Shown here piece by piece: positions 6,661-15,651 of a stretch of 64,000 bases of DNA. This DNA is from JAWOLE01 sp963815655 (lineage in GTDB: Bacteria > Acidobacteriota > Thermoanaerobaculia > UBA5066 > Gp7-AA6), in the NCBI GenBank assembly GCA_963815655.1, contig CAWFHK010000001.1:2914001-2978000 (forward strand), written 5' to 3'. Made by a program: the position numbers and the translations under genes. Numbering within the stretch: position 1 is the stretch's first letter; every line of letters starts with the position of its first letter. The notes under the pieces are model-generated. The model saw nothing but the letters and a program-made list of their open reading frames with translations, had not been told where the DNA came from and searched no databases.

Positions 6661-9456
6661 CTAGAAGCTGACCCGCGCTCCGAGCCGGGCGGAGGTCGGC
6701 GGCGTCCGGAAGACGGGCTTCCCGTAGTTCGGGTTGACCGGCGTCGGAGACGCGTTGTCCGCCTCCTGGAATCCCCACCGCTCGTCCAGCAGGACCGCGC
6801 GCTGGGCGTTCAAGACGTTGAACACGTCCACGAGCAGGTTGACGGTGACGGGGCCCAGGGCGATCGGGTATCCGAGATGGAGGTCCGCCTCGTAGTTGGC
6901 GGGCGTCCGGCCCTCCGCGCCGCGCTCGGTCAGGAAGAACTCGTAGCGCCCATAGGCGTCCGAGTATCCGTAGCGCGTGAGCGGCGTCCCCGTGCGGTAA
7001 TACGCCGCGAGGCCGATCGACAGCCTCCACGGGGTCAGGTAGACGCCGGAGACCTTGAACTGGTGCCGCCGGTCGTTGGAGAGCGGCCCCCGGTTGGTGA
7101 TCTTCGAGAGGTTGCGGCCGTCGGTGAAGAAATCGTAGTAGTCGTACGCCGCGGAGATGTTGGGATCGTTGATGGTCGTCTGGGTGAAGGGGGAATACTC
7201 GCCGTCGTAGTTCCCCTCGATCTTCGAGTAGATGTATGACGCGATCGCCTGCCAGTTGTTCGAGAATCGCTTCGTCACGTCCAGCTGCACTCCCCGATAG
7301 ATCCGCACGGGCCGCGGCGCGTCGTAGAGCGTCGTGTAGTCGAGCCCGAAGACTTGCCGCATGATCCCCTTGCCCGGGTTGCCGATGCAGTAGGTCCCGT
7401 CGTCCTGGCACAGGAAGTCCTCGATGACGTTTCCGTAGTCGCGGTAGACCCCCTTGATGCCGACCGCGACGTCCGTCATCACTTCCCGCTCCCCCCCCAC
7501 GACGAACTCCGTCAGGTACTGGCCGTGGATGTTCGGGTCCGAAGGCTCGGTGAAACCGCCGAGGATGGCCGAAGGGGTGCCCAAGTCGCTCTCGGCGTCC
7601 GGATCGGGGCGATGGTCCGTCGGACTGTAGTTGATGATCCGGGGCTGCCGCTCGTAGGAGAAGGAGCGGATCACGAGGTCCATCGGGATCTCCTCGTAGA
7701 AGCGCCCGTACGACGCGAAGACCTTCGTTCGGTGGTCGCTCGTCGGGTCCCAGATCACGCCGGCGCGGGGCGCCCAGTCGTGCTTCAAGTCCACCTGCGA
7801 CGTCCCGCCCGCGTCGATGATCTGCTGGTGGTCCCAGCGGACGCCGACGTTCAACGTCAGGTTGCGCAGCACGGTCCACCTGTCCTGAAGGTAGAGCGTC
7901 GTGTTCTTGTGGGCGGGAGAGGCCTCGAGAATCGAGAGCGGCGCGTTGTCCACGGTCGCGTTCGGCGTCGTCCAGTAGGAGTGTTGATAGATCGGCCTGG
8001 CCGGGTTGACGGGGTTGGCGAAGATCGTGACGAGCTGGCCTCCCGACTCGCGCTTGATGACCTCCGCTTCCGCCTTCTCGTACTCGACCCCGAGCTTGAT
8101 CGCGTGGTCGCCGAAGAAAGGGGAGAGAGAGGCGCCGTACGCCGTCCGCTTGAAGTTCTTCAGCTGGATCAGGCCGAAGCCGCCCGTCTGGAAGAAGTCG
8201 CTGCTCGCGTCCTGGAACTGAACGGCGTCGCCATCCGTCGTCGCCGGACCGACGGAGTTGCGCTCCCGGTGCACCGAGAACTGGGCGGCCGCCGTCAGGT
8301 GCGCTCCGAAGATCCCCTCGTAGCGCGCCGCGTAGTCGCGGCCCCCCAGGTCCTGCCGCCCCTCGTAAGTGAGCGGGTCGCCGTTCAACGTGTGGTTCGA
8401 GTCGTTGATCGCGCCCGAATCGGTCGAGGGGTCCTGAAACGCCGTGACGACGAGGGAGTGGCTGTCCGACAGCCGGAGCGTCAACTTGCCCGAGGCCAGG
8501 TTGCGCGTGCTGACCGACTGGCTCTTCAGGTCGCCGAACAGGTTGTCCGTCGTGTTGTGGACGCGGTCGTAGGCGGCGAAGAACCAGATGCGGTCCTTCC
8601 AGAAGAAGCCGCCGAGGTCCGCGCCGTAGTCCTCCTTGCGGAATCCCTCGACCGTCCCGCCCGTCGAGACGACCGGCTTCGCGGACGCGCGCAGTCCCTT
8701 CTCGTCCAGGTAGCCGAAGGCGTCGCCGTGGAACTCGTTGCTCCCGGACTTCGTGATCACGTTGATGATCGCGCCGGTCGAGCGGCCGAACTCGGCTTCG
8801 TATCCGCCCGTCTTGACGTTGATCTCCTGGATGAACTCGTAGTTCAACTCCTTGCCCTGGAAGCCGTACTCGACGCCCGTCGTGTTGACGCCGTCGATGT
8901 AGAACGCGTTCTCGGCGCCGGTGGAGCCGTAGGCCGTGATCGTGGCCTGCGACTCGTTCCTCGGGTCGGCGTCCGAAGAGATGCCCGGCACGACCTGGAC
9001 GACCGACGAGTAGTTCCTTCCGGTGGGGAGCGTCTCGACGGCGCGGGCGGTCAGGTTCGTCCCGAGATTCGTCGAGGCCGTGTCCACGACCGGCGCCTCG
9101 CCGGTCACGAGGACCTCCGCGGTGGCGGAAGGGCGCAGGACGGCGTCGATCCTCGACTCGTTCCCGAGGCTGACCGTGATGCTCGTTTTCGTTTCCTGCT
9201 GGAAGCCGGCCAGCGTGAAGACGACCGTGTATTGCCCCGGGGGGAGCAGCGTGATCCGGTACCGGCCCGAGCCGTCCGTGACCACGACGCGCGTTCCCTG
9301 GAGGGAAGGGCTCTTCGCCTCGACGTTGACGCCCGGAAGGACGCCGCCCGACTCGTCGGCGGCGCGGCCCGCGAGGGAGCCGGTGGTTTGCGCAAGAGCG
9401 GCGCCGGCGACGGCAAGAATCAGGCACGCCATGACGAGAGGCCGCACGGTACTCAT
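6661..9456 (-). CDS. TonB-dependent outer-membrane receptor, Oar-like
   Basis: A 931-residue outer-membrane protein. The ATG at 9456 is preceded by GGAGGAG and followed by a clean signal peptide ending ALAQ. Residues ~24-110 form a carboxypeptidase-regulatory-like beta-sandwich (GSLAGRAADESGGVLPGVNV). A plug domain follows (YIDGVNTTGVEYG, then GGYEAEFGRSTGAIINVITKSG), then the beta-barrel, which ends in the aromatic residue of ARVSF. This architecture is the Oar-like transporter type abundant in Acidobacteriota. It heads the operon with a P450 and a serine hydrolase, so the imported or bound compound may be their substrate. The substrate itself cannot be read from sequence. Confidence 0.92.
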   Translation of the reverse strand: MSTVRPLVMACLILAVAGAALAQTTGSLAGRAADESGGVLPGVNVEAKSPSLQGTRVVVTDGSGRYRITLLPPGQYTVVFTLAGFQQETKTSITVSLGNESRIDAVLRPSATAEVLVTGEAPVVDTASTNLGTNLTARAVETLPTGRNYSSVVQVVPGISSDADPRNESQATITAYGSTGAENAFYIDGVNTTGVEYGFQGKELNYEFIQEINVKTGGYEAEFGRSTGAIINVITKSGSNEFHGDAFGYLDEKGLRASAKPVVSTGGTVEGFRKEDYGADLGGFFWKDRIWFFAAYDRVHNTTDNLFGDLKSQSVSTRNLASGKLTLRLSDSHSLVVTAFQDPSTDSGAINDSNHTLNGDPLTYEGRQDLGGRDYAARYEGIFGAHLTAAAQFSVHRERNSVGPATTDGDAVQFQDASSDFFQTGGFGLIQLKNFKRTAYGASLSPFFGDHAIKLGVEYEKAEAEVIKRESGGQLVTIFANPVNPARPIYQHSYWTTPNATVDNAPLSILEASPAHKNTTLYLQDRWTVLRNLTLNVGVRWDHQQIIDAGGTSQVDLKHDWAPRAGVIWDPTSDHRTKVFASYGRFYEEIPMDLVIRSFSYERQPRIINYSPTDHRPDPDAESDLGTPSAILGGFTEPSDPNIHGQYLTEFVVGGEREVMTDVAVGIKGVYRDYGNVIEDFLCQDDGTYCIGNPGKGIMRQVFGLDYTTLYDAPRPVRIYRGVQLDVTKRFSNNWQAIASYIYSKIEGNYDGEYSPFTQTTINDPNISAAYDYYDFFTDGRNLSKITNRGPLSNDRRHQFKVSGVYLTPWRLSIGLAAYYRTGTPLTRYGYSDAYGRYEFFLTERGAEGRTPANYEADLHLGYPIALGPVTVNLLVDVFNVLNAQRAVLLDERWGFQEADNASPTPVNPNYGKPVFRTPPTSARLGARVSF

Positions 9457-9812
9457 GTCTCCTCCGATAAGGTTCGCGAATGCTAGCACCGGCGGAGGGG
9501 AGTTCGCCGACGATCGGGGCCAGCAGCCCGTGGAAAAAGGGTGTGAGGCCGCGTTGCGGGCGCCGTGGGGCCGGATGCAAGGAGGCGCGACGAGGGCGAT
9601 GCCGGGGCGCATCGGGGAGGAGCGCCGACGCCGCGGACGGCCCCGCGCCGCCGCAACCCCTTGGGGCGGACGGCCTCTTGCTCCCGGCAAATCGAGAGGA
9701 AGAGAAACAGACCGTAGAACGGGTTCTGATCGCGGTGAAATGCGAAAGGCCGGCCGCGACGCCCGCATCCATTTTTCCACGGGCTGCTACGATTGAAGAA
9801 GAGGAGGACGAG

Positions 9813-11630
9813 ATGCCTGAATCGCGCAGGGATTTCCTCGCACGCACGGCCGCGGGAGTGGTCGGGGTGGCCGCGGCGGGCCGCGTCGCCGCAGAAGCGC
9901 AGGCCTCCGCGCCCGCCCCGCAGGTCACCCCCGTCGCGGGAATGCCGCCCGCGTTCGGCACGGCGCCGCCGGTGGGGCCCGAGGTGAGCGCGGCCACGTT
10001 CGCCGAGGCGGAGAAGCTCGCGCGCGTGGACTTGACGCCGGCCGAGCGGGCCCAGGCCGCCGGCAACTGGCGGCAGGCGATGGCGGGCGTCATGGAGCGG
10101 CGCACGGGACCCCGGAAAGTCGTCCTGGAGGCCTCGCTCGCGCCGGCGACCCGGTGGGACCCGCTGATCCCGGGCGTCTCCGCGGCCCCGGAGAGCGGCC
10201 GGTTCGTGCGAAGCGAGCCCGATCCGAGACCGCTGCCCGGGCGGGACGACGACATCGCGTTCGCTCCCGTTTCCGCGCTGTCGCGGTGGATCGAAAAGCG
10301 GGCCCTGACTTCCGAGCGGCTGACGCGGATCTACCTCGAGCGGATCGATCGGTTCGACCCGAAGTTGAAGTGCGTCATCACCCCGACCCGCGACCTGGCG
10401 ATCGAACAGGCCCGGCGCGCGGACGCGGAGATCGCGGCCGGGAAGTACCGCGGCCCGCTCCACGGCATTCCGTGGGGGACGAAGGACCTCCTCGACACGA
10501 AGGGGATCCGGACGACCTGGGGCGCCGAGCCATACCGCGACCGCGTCCCCGACGCCGACGCGGCCGTCGTCAGGCGCCTGCACGACGCCGGCGCGGTCCT
10601 CGTGGCGAAGCTCTCCCTGGGCGCGCTCGCCCTGAACGACGTCTGGTTCGGCGGCCAGACGAGGAATCCCTGGCTCCTCGAGGAAGGCTCGGGCGGGTCG
10701 AGCGCGGGGCCGGGCGCCGCCACGGCGGCGGCTCTCGTGGGCTTCGCGATCGGCAGCGAGACCGAGGGCTCGATCGTGGACCCCTCCATGCGCTGCGGCG
10801 TCACGGGCCTGCGGCCGACGTTCGGAAGGGTGGCGCGGACGGGCGCGATGACGCTCTGCTGGTCGCTCGACAAGCTCGGGCCGATGGCCCGCGGCGTCGA
10901 GGACACCTTCCTCGTCCTGGCGGCGATCTCCGGACAGGACCCCGGGGACCTCTCGAGCGTGCCGAGCCGTCTCGACTTCGACGCCGCCGGGAGCGTCCGG
11001 GGGCTCAAGGTCGGGTATTTCCCGGCCTGGATGAACGAGAGCCCGGCGACGGAGGTGGACCGCGCCGCGCTCGTGACGGCCCGGCGCCTCGGGATGGCGG
11101 CGGTGGAGGTCGCGCTCCCCGACTGGCCGTACGGCTCGCTCAACACGATCCTCTTCGCCGAGGCCGCCGCCTCCTTTGAAGACCTGACCCTCTCGCGCGG
11201 CGTGGACCAGTTGAAGATGCAGGTGTCCGACGGCTGGCCGAACACGTTCCGGCAGTCGCGCTTCCTCTCGGCCGTAGACTTCGTCCAGGCCGACCGCCTG
11301 CGCCGCAAGGTGGCGCAGGAGATGGCCCGCCTCTTCGAGAAGGTGGACCTGCTCCTCGTGCCGGCGCTGCGCGACGAGATCCTGACGATCACGAACTTCA
11401 CCGGACACCCCGCCCTCACCCTGCCGGCCGGATTCGTGGAGGTGGGCGAGGCCCGGAGCGACTGGGCGCCCGACCCGGCGCACCCGCTGCCGAAGCTCTC
11501 TCCGAAGAGGCGCGTGCCGCACGGCGTGACGCTCGTGGGAAGGCTCTTCGCCGAGGGGACGCTCGGCAGCGCCGGCATCGCGCTCGAGCGGGCCTTCGGC
11601 GTGACGCCGGAGCGGCCGCCCGGGTTTTAG
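9813..11630 (+). CDS. Tat-exported amidase-signature hydrolase
   Basis: A 605-residue protein. The ATG at 9813 has GAGGAGGACG upstream and starts a twin-arginine signal (SRRDFLARTAAG). The amidase-signature core is complete: Lys224 in GIPWGTKD, the GSGGSSAGP loop with the cis-Ser near 297, and the nucleophile Ser320 in GSETEGSIVDPSMR. The ~120 residues between the signal and the core are family-specific. Such enzymes cleave amides; here export suggests a periplasmic substrate. The frame is open upstream to 9480 but that part lacks a ribosome site and overlaps the divergent promoter region. It is divergent from the TonB operon. Confidence 0.9.
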   Translation: MPESRRDFLARTAAGVVGVAAAGRVAAEAQASAPAPQVTPVAGMPPAFGTAPPVGPEVSAATFAEAEKLARVDLTPAERAQAAGNWRQAMAGVMERRTGPRKVVLEASLAPATRWDPLIPGVSAAPESGRFVRSEPDPRPLPGRDDDIAFAPVSALSRWIEKRALTSERLTRIYLERIDRFDPKLKCVITPTRDLAIEQARRADAEIAAGKYRGPLHGIPWGTKDLLDTKGIRTTWGAEPYRDRVPDADAAVVRRLHDAGAVLVAKLSLGALALNDVWFGGQTRNPWLLEEGSGGSSAGPGAATAAALVGFAIGSETEGSIVDPSMRCGVTGLRPTFGRVARTGAMTLCWSLDKLGPMARGVEDTFLVLAAISGQDPGDLSSVPSRLDFDAAGSVRGLKVGYFPAWMNESPATEVDRAALVTARRLGMAAVEVALPDWPYGSLNTILFAEAAASFEDLTLSRGVDQLKMQVSDGWPNTFRQSRFLSAVDFVQADRLRRKVAQEMARLFEKVDLLLVPALRDEILTITNFTGHPALTLPAGFVEVGEARSDWAPDPAHPLPKLSPKRRVPHGVTLVGRLFAEGTLGSAGIALERAFGVTPERPPGF

Positions 11631-11680
11631 GAATCGGGTGATCGGGGAATCGGGTGATCGGGGGATCGGGGGATCGGGCG
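11631..11680. repeat. Short-period intergenic repeat (GATCGGG family)
   Basis: Two copies of GAATCGGGTGATCGGG in tandem are followed by two copies of GGATCGGG, giving an 8-nt rhythm. The tract fills the gap after the amidase stop. The same core GAATCGGGTGATCG recurs at 25299-25398. Confidence 0.8.
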
Positions 11681-11734
11681 AATTGGACCGGGCGATATCA
11701 TCGGCGCGGTTTGAGAAAGGAAGCTCTGTCCATT

Positions 11735-13819
11735 ATGACAACCGATAACGGGACCAACGTTTTCTGCGCCGCGGCGATTCTCCTCGGGCTGGCTCTGGCG
11801 CCGGCTGCGTTCGCCGAATCGCGGCCCGGCGCGACGGTGCCGGCCGCGCACGGGATCGACCTGGAAGCCATGGACCGCTCCGTCACGCCCGGCGACGATT
11901 TCTTCGCCTATGCCAACGGGAACTGGGTAAAGGCGACCGAGATCCCGGCCGACCGGAGCGCGTTCGGGATCGGCTCCATGCTCGACGAGCTGTCGAGCCA
12001 GCGCACCGCGGCGCTGATCAAAGAGACAGCGTCCCGCCGGGCGCCCGCGGGCTCCGAGGCGCGGAAGATCGGCGACTCCTACTCGACCTTCATGGACGAG
12101 GCGGGGATCGAAAGCAAGGGGTTGAAGCCGCTCCGGCCCGCGCTCGAGAAGATCGCCGCAATTCCGGACCGGCAGGCGCTCGCCGGAGCGCTTGGAAGGA
12201 CACTGCGGGCGGACGTCGACGTGTTCAACAACACGCACCTCCACACCGGCAACATCCTCGGCCTCTGGGTGGCGCAGGACCTGGACGAACCGGCGAAGTA
12301 CTCCCCCTTCCTGGTGCAGGGCGGCCTCGGAATGCCCGACCGGGAGTACTACCTCGACCCGTCGCCGCGCATGGCCGACATCCGGTCGAAGTACCAGGCC
12401 CACATCGTCGCCGTGCTGAAGCTCGCGCGCGCGGCCGACGCCGAAGCGAAGGCCGCTCGGATCTTCGATCTCGAGCAGGCGATCGCCAGGACGCATTGGA
12501 GCCGCGCGGACACGGAAGACGTCGCCAGGGGAAACAACCACTGGGCCCGGCAGGACTTCGAGAAGAACGCCCCGGGCCTCGACTGGACGGCGTTCTTCGC
12601 CGCGGCCGGGCTGGGAGATCAACCTGTCTTCGTGGTCTGGCAGCCGAGCGCGGTGACGGGCATCTCGGCGCTCGTGGCAAGCCAGCCGCTCGAAACCTGG
12701 AAGGACTACCTGGCCTTCCGGGCGATCGAGCACGCGTCCGCCTTCCTGCCGAAGGCCTTCGGCGACGAGGCGTTCGCCTTCTACGGCCGCGGCCTGACGG
12801 GAACCCCGAAGCAGCGCGACCGCTGGAAGCGCGCCGTGGACGCCACCAACGCCGCGCTGGGAGAGGCGGTCGGCAAGCTCTACGCCGCGCGCTACTTCCC
12901 GCCGTCGGAAAAGGCGCGAGCCCAGGAGATGGTGCGCAACCTCATGGAGGCCTTCCGGCAGCGCATCGACCGGCTCGACTGGATGGCGCCGGAGACCCGG
13001 GCCAGGGCGAAGGCGAAGCTCGCGACGCTCACGGTCGGTGTCGGTTATCCCGACAAGTGGCGCGACTACTCGGGCCTCGAGATCGTCCGCGGCGACGCCC
13101 TGGGAAACGCCGAGCGCGCGGCGCTCTTCGAATACAAGCGGAACCTGAAGAAGCTCGGCCAGCCGATCGACCGGGGCGAGTGGGTCATGACGCCGCAGAC
13201 GGTCAACGCGGTCAACCTTCCGGTCATGAACGCGATGAACTTCCCGGCCGCCATCCTCCAGCCGCCCTATTTCGATCCCGGGCGCACAGCGGCCATGAAC
13301 TACGGCGCGATCGGCGCCACGATCGGCCACGAGATCAGCCACAGCTTCGACGACCAGGGGGCGCTCTTCGACGAGACCGGCCGGCTCCACAACTGGTGGA
13401 CGAAGGAGGACCTCGCCCACTTCCAGGCCGCCGCGGCGGAGCTCGTCAAGCAGTACGACGGCTACCGCCCCTTCCCCGACCTCGCAGTCAACGGCAAGCA
13501 GACGCTCTCCGAGAACATCGCCGACGTGGCCGGGCTGGCGGCGGCCTATGACGCCTACCGGCTCTCGCTCGGCGGGAAGCCGGCTCCGGCCGTCCAGGGC
13601 CTGTCGGGCGACCAGCAGTTCTTCCTCGCCTTCACGCAGGCGTGGCGGCAGAAGATCCGGGAACCGGCGCTGCGGCAGAGGATCCTGACCGACGGCCACG
13701 CGCCGGCCCAATACAGGGGCGAGACCGTGCGCAACCTCGATGCCTGGTACGCCGCCTTCGACGTGAAGCCGGGAGAGAAGCTCTACCTCTCGCCCTCCGA
13801 ACGCGTCCGCGTTTGGTGA
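11735..13819 (+). CDS. M13 family zinc metallopeptidase (neprilysin/PepO type)
   Basis: A 694-residue secreted endopeptidase. It begins with a signal peptide (AAAILLGLALAPAAFAES). The N-terminal M13 domain starts at DLEAMDRSVTPGDDFFAYAN. The catalytic domain has the zinc motif HEISH (His532, Glu533, His536), the third ligand in ENIADVAG (Glu593, Asp597), and the substrate-positioning segment near NAMNFPAAILQPPYF. Length matches the family. The ATG at 11735 is the start that leaves an intact signal peptide; an AGGAAG lies rather far upstream. The stop overlaps the GTG of the next gene (GTGA), implying translational coupling. Oligopeptide degradation outside the cytoplasm is the likely role. 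Confidence 0.93.
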   Translation: MTTDNGTNVFCAAAILLGLALAPAAFAESRPGATVPAAHGIDLEAMDRSVTPGDDFFAYANGNWVKATEIPADRSAFGIGSMLDELSSQRTAALIKETASRRAPAGSEARKIGDSYSTFMDEAGIESKGLKPLRPALEKIAAIPDRQALAGALGRTLRADVDVFNNTHLHTGNILGLWVAQDLDEPAKYSPFLVQGGLGMPDREYYLDPSPRMADIRSKYQAHIVAVLKLARAADAEAKAARIFDLEQAIARTHWSRADTEDVARGNNHWARQDFEKNAPGLDWTAFFAAAGLGDQPVFVVWQPSAVTGISALVASQPLETWKDYLAFRAIEHASAFLPKAFGDEAFAFYGRGLTGTPKQRDRWKRAVDATNAALGEAVGKLYAARYFPPSEKARAQEMVRNLMEAFRQRIDRLDWMAPETRARAKAKLATLTVGVGYPDKWRDYSGLEIVRGDALGNAERAALFEYKRNLKKLGQPIDRGEWVMTPQTVNAVNLPVMNAMNFPAAILQPPYFDPGRTAAMNYGAIGATIGHEISHSFDDQGALFDETGRLHNWWTKEDLAHFQAAAAELVKQYDGYRPFPDLAVNGKQTLSENIADVAGLAAAYDAYRLSLGGKPAPAVQGLSGDQQFFLAFTQAWRQKIREPALRQRILTDGHAPAQYRGETVRNLDAWYAAFDVKPGEKLYLSPSERVRVW

Positions 13820-14799
13820 GCGCCGGTGTCGGCGGCGCCGCCGCGCGCCGGAGGCGGCTCGGCGTCACGGGCCGCTCGGTCTTTCCGGTCGGCCTGGGCT
13901 GCATGGGGTTCAGCTGGGGCTACCGCGATCACTCCGTGGACGACGCGGCCGCGATCGACGTCATCCGCCGGGCGATCGATCTCGGCGTGGACCATTTCGA
14001 CACGGCGGACGTCTACGGCCCCTTCGCCAACGAGTCCCTCCTCGGCCGCGCTCTCGCGGACCGGCGCGGGCAGGTCGTCGTCGCGACGAAGGCGGGCCTC
14101 GTCGTCGAGGACAAGGCGACCTACCGGTTCGGGCGAGACGGCCGGGCCGAGCACATCCGCGAGGCGTGCGACGGCTCGCTCGCGCGCCTGGGCATCGATG
14201 TCATCGATCTCTATTACCTTCACCGCGTGGACCCGCGGGTCCCGGTGGAGGAGACGTGGAGCGCCATGGCGGGGCTCGTCGCCGCCGGCAAGGTCCGCTT
14301 CCTCGGCATCTCCGAGGCGTCCGTTGAGGAGCTCGACCGGGTTTCCCGGATCCATCCCGTGACCGCGGTCCAGTCGGAGCTTTCGCTCTGGACCCGCGAC
14401 TACCTCTCCGGCGTCGTGCCGTGGTGCGCGGCGCACGGGGCTTCCTTCGTGGCCTTCGCGCCGCTCGGCCGCGGGTACCTGACAGGAGCGATCGCGGCCG
14501 GCGCGCGGTTCGGTTCGGAGGACTTCCGCTCGACGCTGCCGCGGTTCCGTCCCGAGGCGGTCTCGGAGAACCAGGCGATCGTCGAGAGGGTCCGCGCCGT
14601 ATCGGCGCGCCGGGGCGCCACCGCCGCCCAGATCGCGCTCGCCTGGGTCCTCGCGCGGGGAGAGCACGTCCTCGCCATCCCCGGCACGCAGCGGCGCCGG
14701 TACCTCGAGGAGAATGTCGCGGCTGCGGACATCGATCTCACGCCCGCGGAGCTCGACGAGCTGGAAGCGCTCCCGGCGCCGGTCGGCGGGCGTTACTAG
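13816..14799 (+). CDS. Aldo/keto reductase
   Basis: A 327-residue cytoplasmic NADPH-dependent oxidoreductase of the AKR superfamily. The catalytic tetrad is visible: Asp62 and Tyr67 in HFDTADVYG, Lys92 in VVVATKAG, His136 in YYLHRVDP. The C-terminal cofactor region is present (LAIPGTQRRRYLEENVAA). The GTG start overlaps the stop of the M13 gene by four bases. The size and the GTQ motif place it with the YhdN/IolS-like group, which has loose substrate preference. It is probably co-transcribed with the M13 gene and with the glycosylase 18 bases downstream. Confidence 0.92.
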   Translation: MSAGVGGAAARRRRLGVTGRSVFPVGLGCMGFSWGYRDHSVDDAAAIDVIRRAIDLGVDHFDTADVYGPFANESLLGRALADRRGQVVVATKAGLVVEDKATYRFGRDGRAEHIREACDGSLARLGIDVIDLYYLHRVDPRVPVEETWSAMAGLVAAGKVRFLGISEASVEELDRVSRIHPVTAVQSELSLWTRDYLSGVVPWCAAHGASFVAFAPLGRGYLTGAIAAGARFGSEDFRSTLPRFRPEAVSENQAIVERVRAVSARRGATAAQIALAWVLARGEHVLAIPGTQRRRYLEENVAAADIDLTPAELDELEALPAPVGGRY

Positions 14800-14817
14800 G
14801 CGGCCGGGAATCGGCGC

Positions 14818-15651
14818 GTGCCGGAAGGGAACGTCCTCCACCGCCTCGCGCGGGCCCACGACCGCGACCTCGCGGGGCGACGGCTGGCCGTCTCGGCCGC
14901 CCAGAAGAGATTCGCGAGGGAGGCGAAAGCGCTCGACGGCCGCGTGTTCGACCGGGCCGAGGCCCGGGGCAAGCATCTCTTCCACCACTGGCGGCGCGGC
15001 CCGATCGTCCACATCCACCTCGGGATGTTCGGGGACTTCTACCGGCGCGCGGTTCCGGCGCCGCCGCCGCGGCCGACCGTGCGCCTGCGCCTGGCCTCTC
15101 GCGCGGCGGTCTGGGACCTGATCGGCCCTCCGACCTGCGAGATCGTCACGGAAGAAGAGTACGCGGCGATCCTCGCGCGGCTGGGCCCCGACATCCTCTC
15201 GGCGCGGCCCGACGCGCGGCGCGTCCTCGAGCGTCTCGGGCGGACCGACGTCCCGATCGCCCACGCGCTCCTGGACCAGCGCATCGTCTCGGGCATCGGC
15301 AACATCTACCGGGCCGAGGCGCTCTTCGTCGAGGGGCTCCATCCGCTGCGCCCGGCATCCTCCCTGACGGCGGACGAGCTCGCGCGGCTCTGGGCGGCCG
15401 CCCGCCGCATGATGCGCCGCGGGATCTCCCGGACGCGGCTCGCGACGATCGAGCCCGCCGACAGGAGGAGGGCGCGCGGCTCCGATCCGGAAGGGCGGAG
15501 CTTCTACGTGTACGGCGAAACGCTGTGCCTCCGCTGCGGCAGCCCCGTCGCGAGCTTCCCTCTCTCCGGCCGGACCATGTACGCCTGCCCCGTCTGCCAG
15601 CCTCTCCCGACCCGGAGCCGCCGGCGGGGCGGCGCTACGATTCGTTCCTGA
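14818..15651 (+). CDS. Fpg/Nei family DNA glycosylase
   Basis: A 277-residue base-excision repair enzyme starting at a GTG. The N-terminal Pro2-Glu3 catalytic pair is present in (M)PEGNVLHRLAR, closest to the Nei2-type MPEG start. The helix-two-turn-helix region has DQRIVSGIGNIYRAEALF, in which the conserved Gly-Asn contacts the DNA phosphate. The C-terminal zinc finger is complete: CLRCG and CPVCQ separated by 16 residues. It removes oxidised bases through a beta/delta-elimination lyase step. It lies 18 nt behind the reductase, and its 3' end overlaps the convergent membrane protein gene by 17 bases. Confidence 0.9.
   Translation: MPEGNVLHRLARAHDRDLAGRRLAVSAAQKRFAREAKALDGRVFDRAEARGKHLFHHWRRGPIVHIHLGMFGDFYRRAVPAPPPRPTVRLRLASRAAVWDLIGPPTCEIVTEEEYAAILARLGPDILSARPDARRVLERLGRTDVPIAHALLDQRIVSGIGNIYRAEALFVEGLHPLRPASSLTADELARLWAAARRMMRRGISRTRLATIEPADRRRARGSDPEGRSFYVYGETLCLRCGSPVASFPLSGRTMYACPVCQPLPTRSRRRGGATIRS

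Noticed and set aside
7354..9486. Long open frame (710 codons) on the plus strand opposite the TonB receptor
   Set aside because: It is Arg/Val/Asp-rich with no domain and lies exactly over a well-supported receptor gene; such antisense frames are expected in high-GC DNA.
10331..11578. 415-codon minus-strand frame opposite the Tat amidase
   Set aside because: Antisense artefact; the plus strand has an intact catalytic triad and Tat signal.
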